A stretch of DNA of 64,000 bases from Lachnospiraceae bacterium (GCA_017461725.1 JAFTXG010000001.1:1-64000); one strand, 5' to 3'. Positions 1-8,090 are shown, counted from the first letter of the stretch. Translations and numbers: made by a program. Notes: generated from the sequence alone by a model not told the origin.

Positions 1-139
1 AGGTAATCAAGCGAAATGCCTTTGGTTATCGGAACTTTGACAACTTTAGAAATCGGATATTCCTTGCATTAACATAAACGAGGCACAGGAATAATCCCAT
101 GCCTCGAAAATATTTTACCCCAACTCTTGACAAAGAGCC
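1..139 (+). mobile_element. Right end of an ISL3-like insertion sequence (truncated by window start)
   Basis: The first 77 bases encode the last residues of a transposase. They are followed by a perfect 7-bp hairpin (CGAGGCA at 79-85, TGCCTCG at 100-106) and then by a terminal inverted repeat that reads GGCTCTTTGTCAAGAG inward from position 139. ISL3-family elements typically end in a GGCTCTTTG/GGGTCTTTG-type repeat (family knowledge). The left end is outside the window, so the other inverted repeat and the 8-bp target duplication cannot be checked. Assignment to ISL3 is an inference from the end sequence and the protein tail. Confidence 0.6.
3..77 (+). CDS. Transposase C-terminus (partial, ISL3-like)
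   Basis: The only frame open from the window start to a stop at 75-77 gives 24 residues ending in NFDNFRNRIFLALT. The run FGYRNFDNFRNRI resembles the C-terminal tail of ISL3-family DDE transposases, which commonly end in a basic, aromatic stretch of the type GFRNFENFRxRI. The stop lies about 60 bases inside the putative terminal repeat, as expected for a transposase gene in an IS. The catalytic part of the gene is outside the window. The fragment is short, so the assignment is moderate. Confidence 0.55.
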   Translation, partial: VIKRNAFGYRNFDNFRNRIFLALT

Positions 140-163
140 GAGAAATCCCCATGCGGCTCTTTG
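131..163 (-). terminator. Transketolase terminator overlapping the IS end
   Basis: CAAAGAGCCG (131-140) pairs perfectly with CGGCTCTTTG (154-163) around a 13-base loop. It lies 25 bases after the stop of the transketolase genes on the minus strand, so it fits a terminator. One arm is the terminal repeat of the adjoining IS. The hairpin is therefore either a pre-existing terminator chosen as insertion target or one created by the insertion. Confidence 0.55.
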
Positions 164-188
164 ATTTATGAATCAACCATACAATATA

Positions 189-1130
189 TTACTTTACAAA
201 TGCCTCAACCTTCGCTGCAATGCTGTCAGCATCCAGACCGTACTTTTTGATCAGCTGTGCTGCGGGGCCGGACTCGCCGAATACATCGTTGATACCGATC
301 TTCAGCACAGTGGTAGGTGCCTTTGCGGACAGGCAATCACAAACTACACTGCCGAGGCCGCCGATCACGGAATGCTCCTCAACGGTAACCACCTTTCCGG
401 TCTCCTTCGCTGCTGCCACGATCAGCTCCTCATCCAGAGGCTTGATGGTGTGGATATTGATCACCTTAGCGTCGATGCCCTTTGCTGCCAGCTGCTCAGC
501 TGCTGCCAGAGACTCTGCCACACACAGACCGGTAGCCACGATGGTCACGTCCTTACCCTCACGGAGAACGATACCCTTGCCAAGCTCGAACTTGTAGGTC
601 TCAGGATCATTGAACACGGGAACAGCCAGACGACCAAAGCGCAGATAAACAGGACCAACATACTCAGCCGCTGCTCTCACTGCTGCCTTTGCCTCCACAT
701 CATCTGCGGGGCTGATCACAACCATACCGGGGATAGTGCGCATCAGAGCGATATCCTCACAGCACTGGTGGGTAGCGCCGTCCTCACCGACAGAGATACC
801 TGCGTGGGTAGCACCGATCTTAACGTTCAGGTGAGGGTAACCGATGGAGTTTCTCACCTGCTCAAATGCACGTCCTGCTGCGAACATCGCGAAGGTGCTG
901 GCGAAGGGGATCTTTCCTGCGGTCGCGAGACCTGCAGCAACACCCATCATATTACACTCAGCGATACCACAGTCAATGTGACGCTCGGGAAATGCCTTCA
1001 TAAACACACTGGTCTTGGTAGCACCTGCCAGGTCAGCATCCAGAGCAACGATATTAGGATTCTCAGCACCGATCTCCTTCAGTGCATTACCATAGCTTTC
1101 ACGGGTAGCAATCTTCTTTACTTCTGACAT
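189..1130 (-). CDS. Transketolase, C-terminal subunit
   Basis: This 313-residue protein is the pyrimidine-binding plus C-terminal half of a thiamine diphosphate transketolase, which moves two-carbon units between sugar phosphates in the non-oxidative pentose phosphate pathway. The pyrimidine domain covers about residues 5-170, with the TPP-activating glutamate in DCGIAECN (E58), and the transketolase C domain about 185-305. It matches the usual length of split transketolase C subunits. Its start overlaps the end of the N-subunit gene by 13 bases, indicating translational coupling and equal expression of both halves. It is the last gene of the operon; an inverted repeat at 131-163 follows. Confidence 0.92.
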   Translation of the reverse strand: MSEVKKIATRESYGNALKEIGAENPNIVALDADLAGATKTSVFMKAFPERHIDCGIAECNMMGVAAGLATAGKIPFASTFAMFAAGRAFEQVRNSIGYPHLNVKIGATHAGISVGEDGATHQCCEDIALMRTIPGMVVISPADDVEAKAAVRAAAEYVGPVYLRFGRLAVPVFNDPETYKFELGKGIVLREGKDVTIVATGLCVAESLAAAEQLAAKGIDAKVINIHTIKPLDEELIVAAAKETGKVVTVEEHSVIGGLGSVVCDCLSAKAPTTVLKIGINDVFGESGPAAQLIKKYGLDADSIAAKVEAFVK

Positions 1131-1954
1131 AATGCTTCACCTACCTTCTCCAAATCTGCCATAGCAACCGCATACTGCTCATCGTTGGGAGCAGATCCGT
1201 GCCAGGACGCCTGATTCTCCATGAAGGATACATCCTTACCCTTAACCGTCTTGGCAACGATAGCGGTAGGCTGTCCCTTGGTCGCTCTCGCCTCTGCAAA
1301 CGCAGCTGCCAGCGCGTCAAAATCATGTCCATCCACATTGATCACGTGGAAATTGAATGCCTCAAACTTCTTATCGATGGGGTAAGGGGAGTTTACCTTA
1401 GCGATATCACCGTCGATCTGCAGACCGTTATTATCCACGATCACTACCAGATTGTCCAGCTTGCGGTGTGCAGCCAGCATCGCTGCCTCCCAAACCTGAC
1501 CCTCCTGAATCTCGCCGTCGCCCAACAGAGTGTATACACGGTAATCAGCGCCGTCCAGCTTACCGGCAATGGCCATACCAACTGCCGCGGAGATGCCCTG
1601 ACCCAGGGAACCACTGCTCATATCAACACCGGGAATGTGCTTCATATCCGGATGTCCCTGCAGATAGCAGCCAACTTTTCTCAGATTATTCAAATCCTCA
1701 ACCGGGAAATATCCCTTGTGTGCCAATGTCGCATACAGTCCGGGAGCGGTATGTCCCTTTGACAGAACGAAACGATCACGGTTAGGATCCTTCGGGTTCT
1801 CGGGATCCACATTCATCTCTGCAAAATAAAGGTAAGTATAAATGTCTGCTGCGGAAAGTGATCCGCCGGGATGACCGGACTTTGCACCATGCACAGCTGT
1901 CACAATACTTTTACGAATCTCATTGGCTTGTTTTTTTAATTCCAACGTATTCAT
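1118..1954 (-). CDS. Transketolase, N-terminal subunit
   Basis: This is the TPP diphosphate-binding half of a two-gene transketolase. Visible features are GHTAPGLYATLAHKGYF, the glycine-rich GSLGQGISAAVGMA, and the metal/TPP motif beginning GDGEIQEGQVWEAA and ending at VDNNG. The start at 1954 (MNTLELKKQ) is chosen because a strong GGAGGAGGAGAGACAG ribosome site lies directly upstream; the longer frame to 1993 would place that site inside the coding region. Length is then 278 residues, normal for the family. It is first in a two-gene operon, with a good promoter at 2039-2067. Confidence 0.92.
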   Translation of the reverse strand: MNTLELKKQANEIRKSIVTAVHGAKSGHPGGSLSAADIYTYLYFAEMNVDPENPKDPNRDRFVLSKGHTAPGLYATLAHKGYFPVEDLNNLRKVGCYLQGHPDMKHIPGVDMSSGSLGQGISAAVGMAIAGKLDGADYRVYTLLGDGEIQEGQVWEAAMLAAHRKLDNLVVIVDNNGLQIDGDIAKVNSPYPIDKKFEAFNFHVINVDGHDFDALAAAFAEARATKGQPTAIVAKTVKGKDVSFMENQASWHGSAPNDEQYAVAMADLEKVGEALCQK

Positions 1955-2038
1955 CTGTCTCTCCTCCTCCAGTGCTCTCATCTTCTCTGCCATCGGCAGT
2001 GGGGCGAATCTGTCAGATTTTTCCGCCCTGATATTATC

Positions 2039-2067
2039 AGTATAACATCTTTTGCCGGTTATGTCCA
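2039..2067 (-). promoter_or_regulatory. Promoter of the transketolase operon
   Basis: On the minus strand TGGACA (2067-2062) and TATACT (2044-2039) are separated by 17 bases, each 5/6 to the vegetative consensus. They lie about 85 bases before the ATG of the N subunit. Confidence 0.6.
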
Positions 2068-2184
2068 GATAAAAGCCTTTCTATATACATGTTCACTCTT
2101 TCATTTTTTTTGCACATTTGTGCAAAACTACACGTTAACCGAATGCCACCCATTTTGACTCAGCGCTGTAATGACGATATCCGG

Positions 2185-3657
2185 CTATCTGTGCTCATCC
2201 ATCCACTGTCTCACCACAAGCTCGTCGGACAGATAAGGCTCATAGCGATTTTCCACCCGCTGCGTGGTCTCCGCACCCTTGCCGCCGAGAATCACCACAT
2301 CGCCGGCTTTCGCACGGCCAAGAGCAGTCCGCACGGCTTCCGTGCGGTCGGGGATGATCACACTCTCCTTGTGGATATATTGCTGAATTTCTCGGCAGAT
2401 ATCCTCCACCTTCTCATATCCGGGATCATCGGCAGTCAGATATATCTCATCGGCATACTCATCGGCCAGACTGCCCATGTCTCGGCGGCGGACCAGTGAT
2501 CGCTCACCGGGACATCCAAACACCGTGTGAATCCTGTTTGGCTTAAATGTCTCCCTCACCGCCTCGTAAAGCTTCAGAAAACTCAAATAATTGTGGGCAT
2601 AGTCCACCACCACATGGAAATCCTTCACCGGGATCACCAGCATACGGCCCGGAATGTACACATGGCTCACCGCCTGGGCGATCACGCCGACAGATACTCC
2701 GCTCTCCAGCGCCACAATGATCGCCGCCGCCAAGTTGTCCACATTAAAAGCGCCGATCAGATTGGTGGAGAAGCGATACCAGAAGCCCTTGTACATCAGC
2801 TCAAAGCTCATTCCCTCACTTCTGGAATCTACGTTGCGAAGCTGCACATCACAGTCGCTGTCATATCCGTAGACAATACATCTCGCCCCGCCGTTTTTCG
2901 CCTTTTGAACAGCCAATTCAAAATGATCCGTATGCCGATTGATGACTGCGGTTTTACACAGTCCCATAAAATCCGTCTTACAGCCCACATAATCCTCAAG
3001 GGTAGGATGCTCCTGTCCGCCAATGTGGTCCTCCCCCACGTTGAGGAAAATACCGTAGTCAAAATCCACTCCGTAGACACGGCTCATCTTCATGGCCTGG
3101 GAGGAAACCTCCATGACCGCCTGTCGGCAATCTGCCTCCACCGCCTCATGAAAATACTGCTGCAGTTCGACCGGCTCCGGCGTGGTCAGATGGGTATCAT
3201 ACTGATTTTTCACCGTATCCACCCGGCCGGTGGACAACAATGCAGTCTTTCTCGGCGATGCGGTATCAAAAATGTGCTTCAGAATATTTGCCGCGGTGGT
3301 CTTTCCCTTGGTGCCGGTGATGCCGATGACACTCATGCGCTCAGCCGGATAACCGTAAAACCACTGGGCCGCCAGAGAAGATGCCTTTCGCACATCGCTG
3401 ACCTGAATACAGGGGAGTTCCACATCTTCATAGGCGGTCTCGCTGATATAAGAGACGGCGCCCTTATCCTTTGCAGATAACAAATACTCCTTCTTAAAGC
3501 CAAAACCCTTACAGATAAAGAGCGTACCCGGCTTTACCTGACGGGAATCGGCAGTGATGTGGGATACGGTCAAATCCTCACAGCCACTCATCCCCAAATA
3601 GAGAGCCGCCTGCGACAGACGATCGGCCAGTTCGCTCAGTCTTTTGTCTTGATTCAT
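2185..3657 (-). CDS. murE: MurE-like UDP-MurNAc-peptide ligase
   Basis: This 490-residue ATP-dependent Mur ligase adds an amino acid to a UDP-MurNAc peptide during peptidoglycan synthesis in the cytoplasm. It has the N-terminal substrate domain (about 1-100), the P-loop ITGTKGKTTAANIL (about 114-127) and the Mur C domain with VFGCPGERSLVRRRDMG. The position that in DAP-adding MurE reads DNPR is here DDPGYE, so meso-DAP is not obviously the substrate; a lysine-type or other residue is possible. It stands alone with its own weak promoter (3726-3754). It could be a second MurE-like paralogue rather than the essential enzyme. Confidence 0.8.
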   Translation of the reverse strand: MNQDKRLSELADRLSQAALYLGMSGCEDLTVSHITADSRQVKPGTLFICKGFGFKKEYLLSAKDKGAVSYISETAYEDVELPCIQVSDVRKASSLAAQWFYGYPAERMSVIGITGTKGKTTAANILKHIFDTASPRKTALLSTGRVDTVKNQYDTHLTTPEPVELQQYFHEAVEADCRQAVMEVSSQAMKMSRVYGVDFDYGIFLNVGEDHIGGQEHPTLEDYVGCKTDFMGLCKTAVINRHTDHFELAVQKAKNGGARCIVYGYDSDCDVQLRNVDSRSEGMSFELMYKGFWYRFSTNLIGAFNVDNLAAAIIVALESGVSVGVIAQAVSHVYIPGRMLVIPVKDFHVVVDYAHNYLSFLKLYEAVRETFKPNRIHTVFGCPGERSLVRRRDMGSLADEYADEIYLTADDPGYEKVEDICREIQQYIHKESVIIPDRTEAVRTALGRAKAGDVVILGGKGAETTQRVENRYEPYLSDELVVRQWMDEHR

Positions 3658-3725
3658 GATTTATTTTATCCTCCGACATTGCGGTTACTATTCCGCCAGT
3701 TTTTCTTCTATCTTTACTGCATAAT

Positions 3726-3754
3726 AGTATACCCTTTTTCGCTCTCTCACACAA
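3726..3754 (-). promoter_or_regulatory. Possible promoter of the murE-like gene
   Basis: Minus-strand TTGTGT (3754-3749) and TATACT (3731-3726) with a 17-base spacer. The -10 is good and the -35 is weak. It lies about 70 bases before the start codon, with a tandem repeat (3786-3834) just upstream. Confidence 0.4.
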
Positions 3755-3785
3755 GTGATTTCTTTTCTGTTTCCTCCCTCCGATT

Positions 3786-3834
3786 GAATCTGTCTCACTG
3801 TCCATTTTTTGAATCTGTCTCACTGTCCATTTTT
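3786..3834. repeat. Tandem direct repeat, two copies of about 25 bp
   Basis: The block starting GAATCTGTCTCACTGTCC and ending in a T-run occurs at 3786-3810 and again immediately at 3811-3834, identical apart from the length of the T-run. It lies between the divergent murE-like and cupin genes, directly upstream of both promoters. It could be a duplicated regulator site or simple slippage. Confidence 0.75.
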
Positions 3835-3837
3835 GCC

Positions 3838-3867
3838 TTGTCAAACCGGCTCATTCTGTGTTATGAT
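3838..3867 (+). promoter_or_regulatory. Promoter of the cupin gene
   Basis: TTGTCA (3838-3843), an 18-base spacer and TATGAT (3862-3867), with TGT just before the -10. The transcript would carry a roughly 100-base leader containing the hairpin AAGTCT/AGACTT at about 3885-3906. Confidence 0.55.
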
Positions 3868-3973
3868 TGAGCAAATGGTGCGTTCAAGTCTCTGACTGTC
3901 AGACTTTGACCGCCGCCATACGAATCAAACCAAAATTTACGCCGCCATGACCGGCGGCAGAATGGAGATTATT

Positions 3974-4324
3974 ATGATCAGAAGAGCATCCGAACGTTCC
4001 ATCAAGGTTAACGAAAACATGAAGGGCGGCGACGGCAGCGTCAAGCTGACCAGCCTCATCTCCGGTCCCGAGGAGTTGCTGAACAAGGGGCGCCTGTTCA
4101 GCGTGATCACCCTGGAGCCCGGCTGCGGCATCGGCTACCATGTGCACGAGAACGAGAGCGAGCTGTTCTACATCGTGAAGGGCTCCGCTGTCTACAACGA
4201 CAACGGCACCGAGTCCGTGGTAAATGTGGGTGATGTGATGGTATGTCCCCCCGCAACCGGACACTGCATCCGCTGCAACGGCGACGAGACCTGCGAGCTG
4301 GTGGCAGTGATCGTGTACGCATAA
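3974..4324 (+). CDS. Small cupin-domain protein
   Basis: This is a 116-residue single-domain cupin. Motif 1 is clear as GCGIGYHVHENESELFYIVKG-type spacing, with metal ligands H56, H58 and E63; motif 2 is around GDVMVCPPATGH. Small stand-alone cupins bind a metal and serve as dioxygenases, isomerases or ligand sensors; no substrate can be read from the sequence. The ATG at 3974 is preferred over 3947 because GGAG lies 7 bases before it. Its 3' end overlaps the tail of the opposite-strand gene 4192-5220, and a perfect terminator hairpin follows. Confidence 0.8.
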   Translation: MIRRASERSIKVNENMKGGDGSVKLTSLISGPEELLNKGRLFSVITLEPGCGIGYHVHENESELFYIVKGSAVYNDNGTESVVNVGDVMVCPPATGHCIRCNGDETCELVAVIVYA

Positions 4325-5220
4325 TGCGTTAAAAACGGTTTATATGTATTATCTAAAGGAGGAACCGGACAGGTTCCTCCTTTCATTCTTTCCCCCTCAC
4401 TCAGTCTCCGTGGATCCATCCCGTACACCTGCACCACTTCCACCAGCCCTGAGTTCAGGATATCCGTGCAGCTCACCAGTCTCCCTCCGTCCGAGTCCAA
4501 ATCATAGCCGAACCGATTCCACGCGTACCAGATTAAGTAGGAGCAGTGTGCGCCGAACCATGGCTCGTCTGTTTCCAGGGCCTTCTCTCCGATCCAGCCG
4601 GCGAGCAGACGATAGGAAACACCGTTTAATGTTTCCCTCGCGTAGGCAGCCACTTCCTCCTGTAAGGCTTCATCGGTGCCTTTTACCCGCAGCACGACAA
4701 CATTAGAATAGGTGGTCCAGTGATTTGCATTCATGATCCCCGACACCTCTCCGAGAGATACACTTTCCAGCACAGAATCCTCATCCAGCACCAGCCCCGC
4801 GTGCCCATGCCGCCAACCCACGCTGTGGGTGGAGAAGGTGAGCAGAATATCTCCCGGCTGCAGATCGACCAGGGTGATCCGCTCATCCGCTTCCCTGCGG
4901 TCCTCCCTGGTAAACCAACCGAGGAGAGAAATGCACTCCGCTTCTTTCGGTTCAAACGTCGCATCCTGTAATTCCAAAGCGACCTCAAATCTATCCTCTG
5001 CAATCAGTTTATCGACGGCACTCCCACTCAATCCGGTCTGCAAAAACAGCGTCCCCCTGTCTGTCTCCTCAGTGATCGTCAGGCGCTCATAGTCCGGAAC
5101 AAACTCGTCATTCCGGTGCGCCCACGCTGTCTGCAGCAGATAAATCACCAAAAATAATCCCGACAACACCGCTAGTGCTATCGGGATCAATCGCCTGATA
5201 TTCGTTTTCTTCTCTTTCAC
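4192..5220 (-). CDS. YiiX/NlpC-P60-like membrane-anchored cysteine hydrolase
   Basis: This 342-residue protein has an N-terminal signal-anchor (about residues 10-32, after KEKKTNIRR), so the rest probably lies outside the membrane. The catalytic part resembles the permuted papain-like YiiX/NlpC-P60 group: LQPGDILLTFSTHSVGWRHGHAGLVLD carries the GHAGLV histidine region and GAHCSYLIWYAWNRFG a cysteine candidate. Such enzymes cleave amide or peptide links in wall peptides or lipids. The last roughly 45 codons are antisense to the cupin gene and cross its terminator. The native protein may once have ended near RRLSEGERMK, with its stop lost. It lies 62 bases after ylmH on the same strand. Confidence 0.65.
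   Translation of the reverse strand: MKEKKTNIRRLIPIALAVLSGLFLVIYLLQTAWAHRNDEFVPDYERLTITEETDRGTLFLQTGLSGSAVDKLIAEDRFEVALELQDATFEPKEAECISLLGWFTREDRREADERITLVDLQPGDILLTFSTHSVGWRHGHAGLVLDEDSVLESVSLGEVSGIMNANHWTTYSNVVVLRVKGTDEALQEEVAAYARETLNGVSYRLLAGWIGEKALETDEPWFGAHCSYLIWYAWNRFGYDLDSDGGRLVSCTDILNSGLVEVVQVYGMDPRRLSEGERMKGGTCPVPPLDNTYKPFLTHYAYTITATSSQVSSPLQRMQCPVAGGHTITSPTFTTDSVPLSL
4355..4383 (+). terminator. Terminator of the cupin gene
   Basis: Perfect 12-bp stem AAAGGAGGAACC (4355-4366) and GGTTCCTCCTTT (4372-4383) with a 5-base loop, 30 bases after the cupin stop. The opposite-strand gene 4192-5220 is translated straight through it. Confidence 0.7.
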
Positions 5221-5282
5221 GCACGCACGGCTCTCCTTTTCCGATTAGTATGCCACGGCGCACGTTTATTATTCACCGATTT

Positions 5283-6041
5283 TTACACATATCTGCCCAC
5301 GGTCACATTGATCTTGCCCTTCTTGCTGAGTCCACCCTGTGCCAGATACTTAAACTTCCCAAAGCCCCTGACGGAAATGACCTCATTCTCCTTCACTGCA
5401 TAGCTGCTGTTCTCGCACAGTTTTCCGTCCACAAACACCCGCTTTGCCCGGAACAGCTCCAGGCTGTCCCCGCGGGAGAGATTGTAGACCTTGGCGATCA
5501 CGGCATCCAGGCGGACAGACGCGACCTGCACCCGCATCTCCTCGATCTTTCGCAGCACAGCGATATCCGGCAGACTCTCTGCGATACTGCAGCGGACCGG
5601 TGTGTGCTTAATTTGAGTCAATTCGCTTGTCAGATATCCGGCCATCTTGTCGGTACAGAAAATATAAGCCACATTATCGCAGAGCAGAATATCCCCGATG
5701 GTACTGCGCTCCACGCCCAGATTCATCAGAGCTCCCAGCACATCCCGGTGGCTTAAGCAATCGGCAAACTTCTGTATGGGCGGCTCTGCCTTGATACAGC
5801 GGATGGGGAAGGGCTCCTCGTAGCCCATCATCTCCTCACTGCCCAGTCTGGCCATCTGCCGCTCACAATCCTCCATTCCGCCGGACAGCGCGTAAGGCAC
5901 ATGGGGGAATTCCCTGGCGGTCTGCAGAAAGAGGCTGATCTCCGTCAGATTCAAAAAACCGGTGAACTGGTACTGGCAGTTGGTGTAGGCCCGGTCTGCC
6001 AGCTCCAGGAACCGTTTCTTTAACTGCTCTTCCTCGCTCAT
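5283..6041 (-). CDS. ylmH: YlmH-type S4-domain RNA-binding protein
   Basis: This 252-residue protein matches YlmH: an N-terminal alpha/beta region containing PYALSGGMEDCERQM and a C-terminal S4 RNA-binding domain (about 180-245) with VRLDAVIAKVYNLSRG and FVDGKLCENSSYAVKENEVISVRG-type spacing. S4 proteins of this family bind rRNA/tRNA on the ribosome, and YlmH has been linked to rescue of stalled large subunits. Here it is detached from the cell-division cluster where ylmH usually lies. Its start overlaps the ktrA stop by 4 bases (ATGA), so it is co-translated with potassium uptake genes. Confidence 0.82.
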   Translation of the reverse strand: MSEEEQLKKRFLELADRAYTNCQYQFTGFLNLTEISLFLQTAREFPHVPYALSGGMEDCERQMARLGSEEMMGYEEPFPIRCIKAEPPIQKFADCLSHRDVLGALMNLGVERSTIGDILLCDNVAYIFCTDKMAGYLTSELTQIKHTPVRCSIAESLPDIAVLRKIEEMRVQVASVRLDAVIAKVYNLSRGDSLELFRAKRVFVDGKLCENSSYAVKENEVISVRGFGKFKYLAQGGLSKKGKINVTVGRYV

Positions 6042-6682
6042 CTGGTTACCACCTTGCGGATATCGTCAATGTGCCCCATGACCAGCAAATGCTCACCTTT
6101 CTTGAACACATAGTCCAGACCGGAGAACGGGCGTACCTTACCGTTCTTCTTAATGGCCAGAATATTCAGATTATACTTGGCGCGGAAATCCAGCGGCATC
6201 TTACTGCCCACCCATTTCGGCATGGGCTCGATCTCGTAGATAGAGTAGCCGTCGGAAATCTCAATGCAGTCGAAAATACTGTCGGAGCTCTCGCTGACCG
6301 CCAGACGTCTCGCCACATCCTTCTCGGGATAGATCACCTCGTCCGCACCGTTTCTCAAGAGGAATTTGGCCTGAATGTCCTCGTCAGCTTTGCTGAACAC
6401 CTTCTTCGCTCCCAGCTCCTTCAGGGAGCAAGTAACCTCCAGACTGCTCTGGAAATCACCGCCGATGCACACAAAGCAGGCATCAAACTCGTCCACGCCA
6501 AAGCTCTTTAATACCGCGGGGTTGGTGCAGTCTCCCACCTTCGCGCTGACCACGTAGGGCAGCATATCTTCCAGATTCTCCGAGTCACGGTCAACGATCA
6601 TGATCTCGCACTTCTCTCTCGCCAGCTCCCGGCACAGATGGTGGCCAAAGGAACCCATTCCAACAATCAAAAATGATTTCAT
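6038..6682 (-). CDS. ktrA: Potassium uptake regulatory subunit KtrA/TrkA
   Basis: This 214-residue cytosolic protein has an N-terminal RCK Rossmann domain (VGMGSFGHHLCRELA; acidic end of the second strand IVDRDSENL) and a C-terminal RCK-C domain from about 135. It forms the nucleotide-sensing ring that gates the KtrB K+ channel. It starts 7 bases after the ktrB stop with GAGGTAGAT as ribosome site, so the two are one transcript. Length is typical of KtrA. Confidence 0.9.
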   Translation of the reverse strand: MKSFLIVGMGSFGHHLCRELAREKCEIMIVDRDSENLEDMLPYVVSAKVGDCTNPAVLKSFGVDEFDACFVCIGGDFQSSLEVTCSLKELGAKKVFSKADEDIQAKFLLRNGADEVIYPEKDVARRLAVSESSDSIFDCIEISDGYSIYEIEPMPKWVGSKMPLDFRAKYNLNILAIKKNGKVRPFSGLDYVFKKGEHLLVMGHIDDIRKVVTR

Positions 6683-6689
6683 ATCTACC

Positions 6690-8021
6690 TCACCCTATCG
6701 TAATTTTTTCCGTCGGTGCGGTGACCGGCGGCAGCGCCTTGCGCTCCAACAACGCCGAGCCGAAGGAAATACTTCCCACCCGGCCGCAATACATCAGAAA
6801 AATAATCACCAGCTTGGAGACCACCGTCAGCTCTCTGGTGATTCCGGTGGTCATGCCCACCGTTCCGATGGCGGAAAATGTCTCAAACAGCACATCCACC
6901 AGCCCCAGATTCTGAACGCCGCAGATAATCAACGTGCCCACCAACGCCAGCCCCAGATTCGTAAATAATACATAAGTTGCCTTTTTCAGGCTGTCATCCT
7001 CAAGCCTTCTGCCGAAGATGGTGGCGTGTTGATGACCACGGATACCACAGACCGTGTAGACCAGAATCACCATGATGGTGGTGGTCTTCACACCTCCGGC
7101 GGTGGAGCCGGAGCTTCCGCCGATCAGCATGAGGATCATGGTCAGCAGCTTGCTGGGACCGCTAAGAGCTGCCGTATCGGTGGTATTAAAGCCCGCTGTC
7201 CTGGCGGTCACTGAGTCAAACAGTGCCGTCAATATCTGATCGCCAATACTCAGATCCGCGCCCAGATTATTCCGCTCAAACAGGAAAAACAGTGCGGCTC
7301 CGCCAAAAATCAGCACCGCCGACACGGAGAGAACAATCTTCGTGTGCAGGGTATATCTGCGAACATTCCATTTTTTCTCCCAGAGATCATCCCAGACCAT
7401 GAAACCCAGTCCGCCGATGACGATCAGGGCCATGATCGTGCAGCTTACCACCCAGTCCCCCGCATAGTCGACGAAGGAGGAATAAGGAACCTTCACACCC
7501 ATCAGATCAAAACCCGCGTTACAAAAAGCCGAAATCGCGTGGAATACACTAAATGCAATGCCTCTGCCCAGACCAAACTCCGGGATAAACCGTGTGGACA
7601 GGATCAACGCACCCATTCCCTCAAAAAGCAGCGTGCCGCAGACGATCCGTTTCACAAAGGGAACGATACCGGCCACCTGGGAATAGCTGATACTCTCCAC
7701 CATCACCGCCCGCTTACGCAGGCCCATCCGCTTGCGGAGCGCCAGAAAAAACAGGGTGGCGATGGTCATAAAGCCCAAACCGCCGATCTGGATCAATGTG
7801 ATGATCACCACATGACCGAAGGTGCTCCAATAGCTTCCGGTGTCCTTCACGATCTGACCGGTCACGCAGGACGCGGAGGTGGCTGTGAACAGGGCATCGA
7901 TAAATCCGGTCCACTGTCTGCTCTGACTGGAAATCGGCAGCATCAACAAAAAGGTTCCTGTCATGATCATCAGGAAGAAGCCCAGCGCAATGATCTGCGT
8001 GTGGGTCATTTTGCGCCTCAT
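6690..8021 (-). CDS. ktrB: Potassium transporter KtrB/TrkH
   Basis: This 443-residue membrane protein is the ion-translocating subunit of Ktr/Trk uptake. It contains the four half-repeats of the family with their selectivity glycines, visible as SCVTGQ, CNAGFD, RTAGFN and GTVGMT. About ten hydrophobic segments can be followed. The family co-transports or gates K+, often Na+-dependent. It is the first gene of ktrB-ktrA-ylmH(-4192 gene). The ATG at 8021 follows GGAGG by 9 bases. Confidence 0.92.
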   Translation of the reverse strand: MRRKMTHTQIIALGFFLMIMTGTFLLMLPISSQSRQWTGFIDALFTATSASCVTGQIVKDTGSYWSTFGHVVIITLIQIGGLGFMTIATLFFLALRKRMGLRKRAVMVESISYSQVAGIVPFVKRIVCGTLLFEGMGALILSTRFIPEFGLGRGIAFSVFHAISAFCNAGFDLMGVKVPYSSFVDYAGDWVVSCTIMALIVIGGLGFMVWDDLWEKKWNVRRYTLHTKIVLSVSAVLIFGGAALFFLFERNNLGADLSIGDQILTALFDSVTARTAGFNTTDTAALSGPSKLLTMILMLIGGSSGSTAGGVKTTTIMVILVYTVCGIRGHQHATIFGRRLEDDSLKKATYVLFTNLGLALVGTLIICGVQNLGLVDVLFETFSAIGTVGMTTGITRELTVVSKLVIIFLMYCGRVGSISFGSALLERKALPPVTAPTEKITIG

Positions 8022-8090
8022 ATCAAAATTCCTCCATAATATTTCTTATCAAATCTCCATGAGATGACATCCCTTACCCGTGACATCTTC

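Noticed and set aside
168..1127. 319-aa plus-strand ORF opposite the transketolase C subunit
   Set aside because: Exact antisense shadow of a well-supported gene, with low-complexity Cys/His/Leu composition.
2101..2135. Hairpin TTTTGCAC/GTGCAAAA as a murE terminator
   Set aside because: On the minus strand it is followed by an A-run, not a T-run, so it is not a convincing intrinsic terminator.
3578..3844. 88-aa ORF across the tandem repeat
   Set aside because: It overlaps the murE-like start and its promoter, and its repeated residues come only from the tandem duplication.
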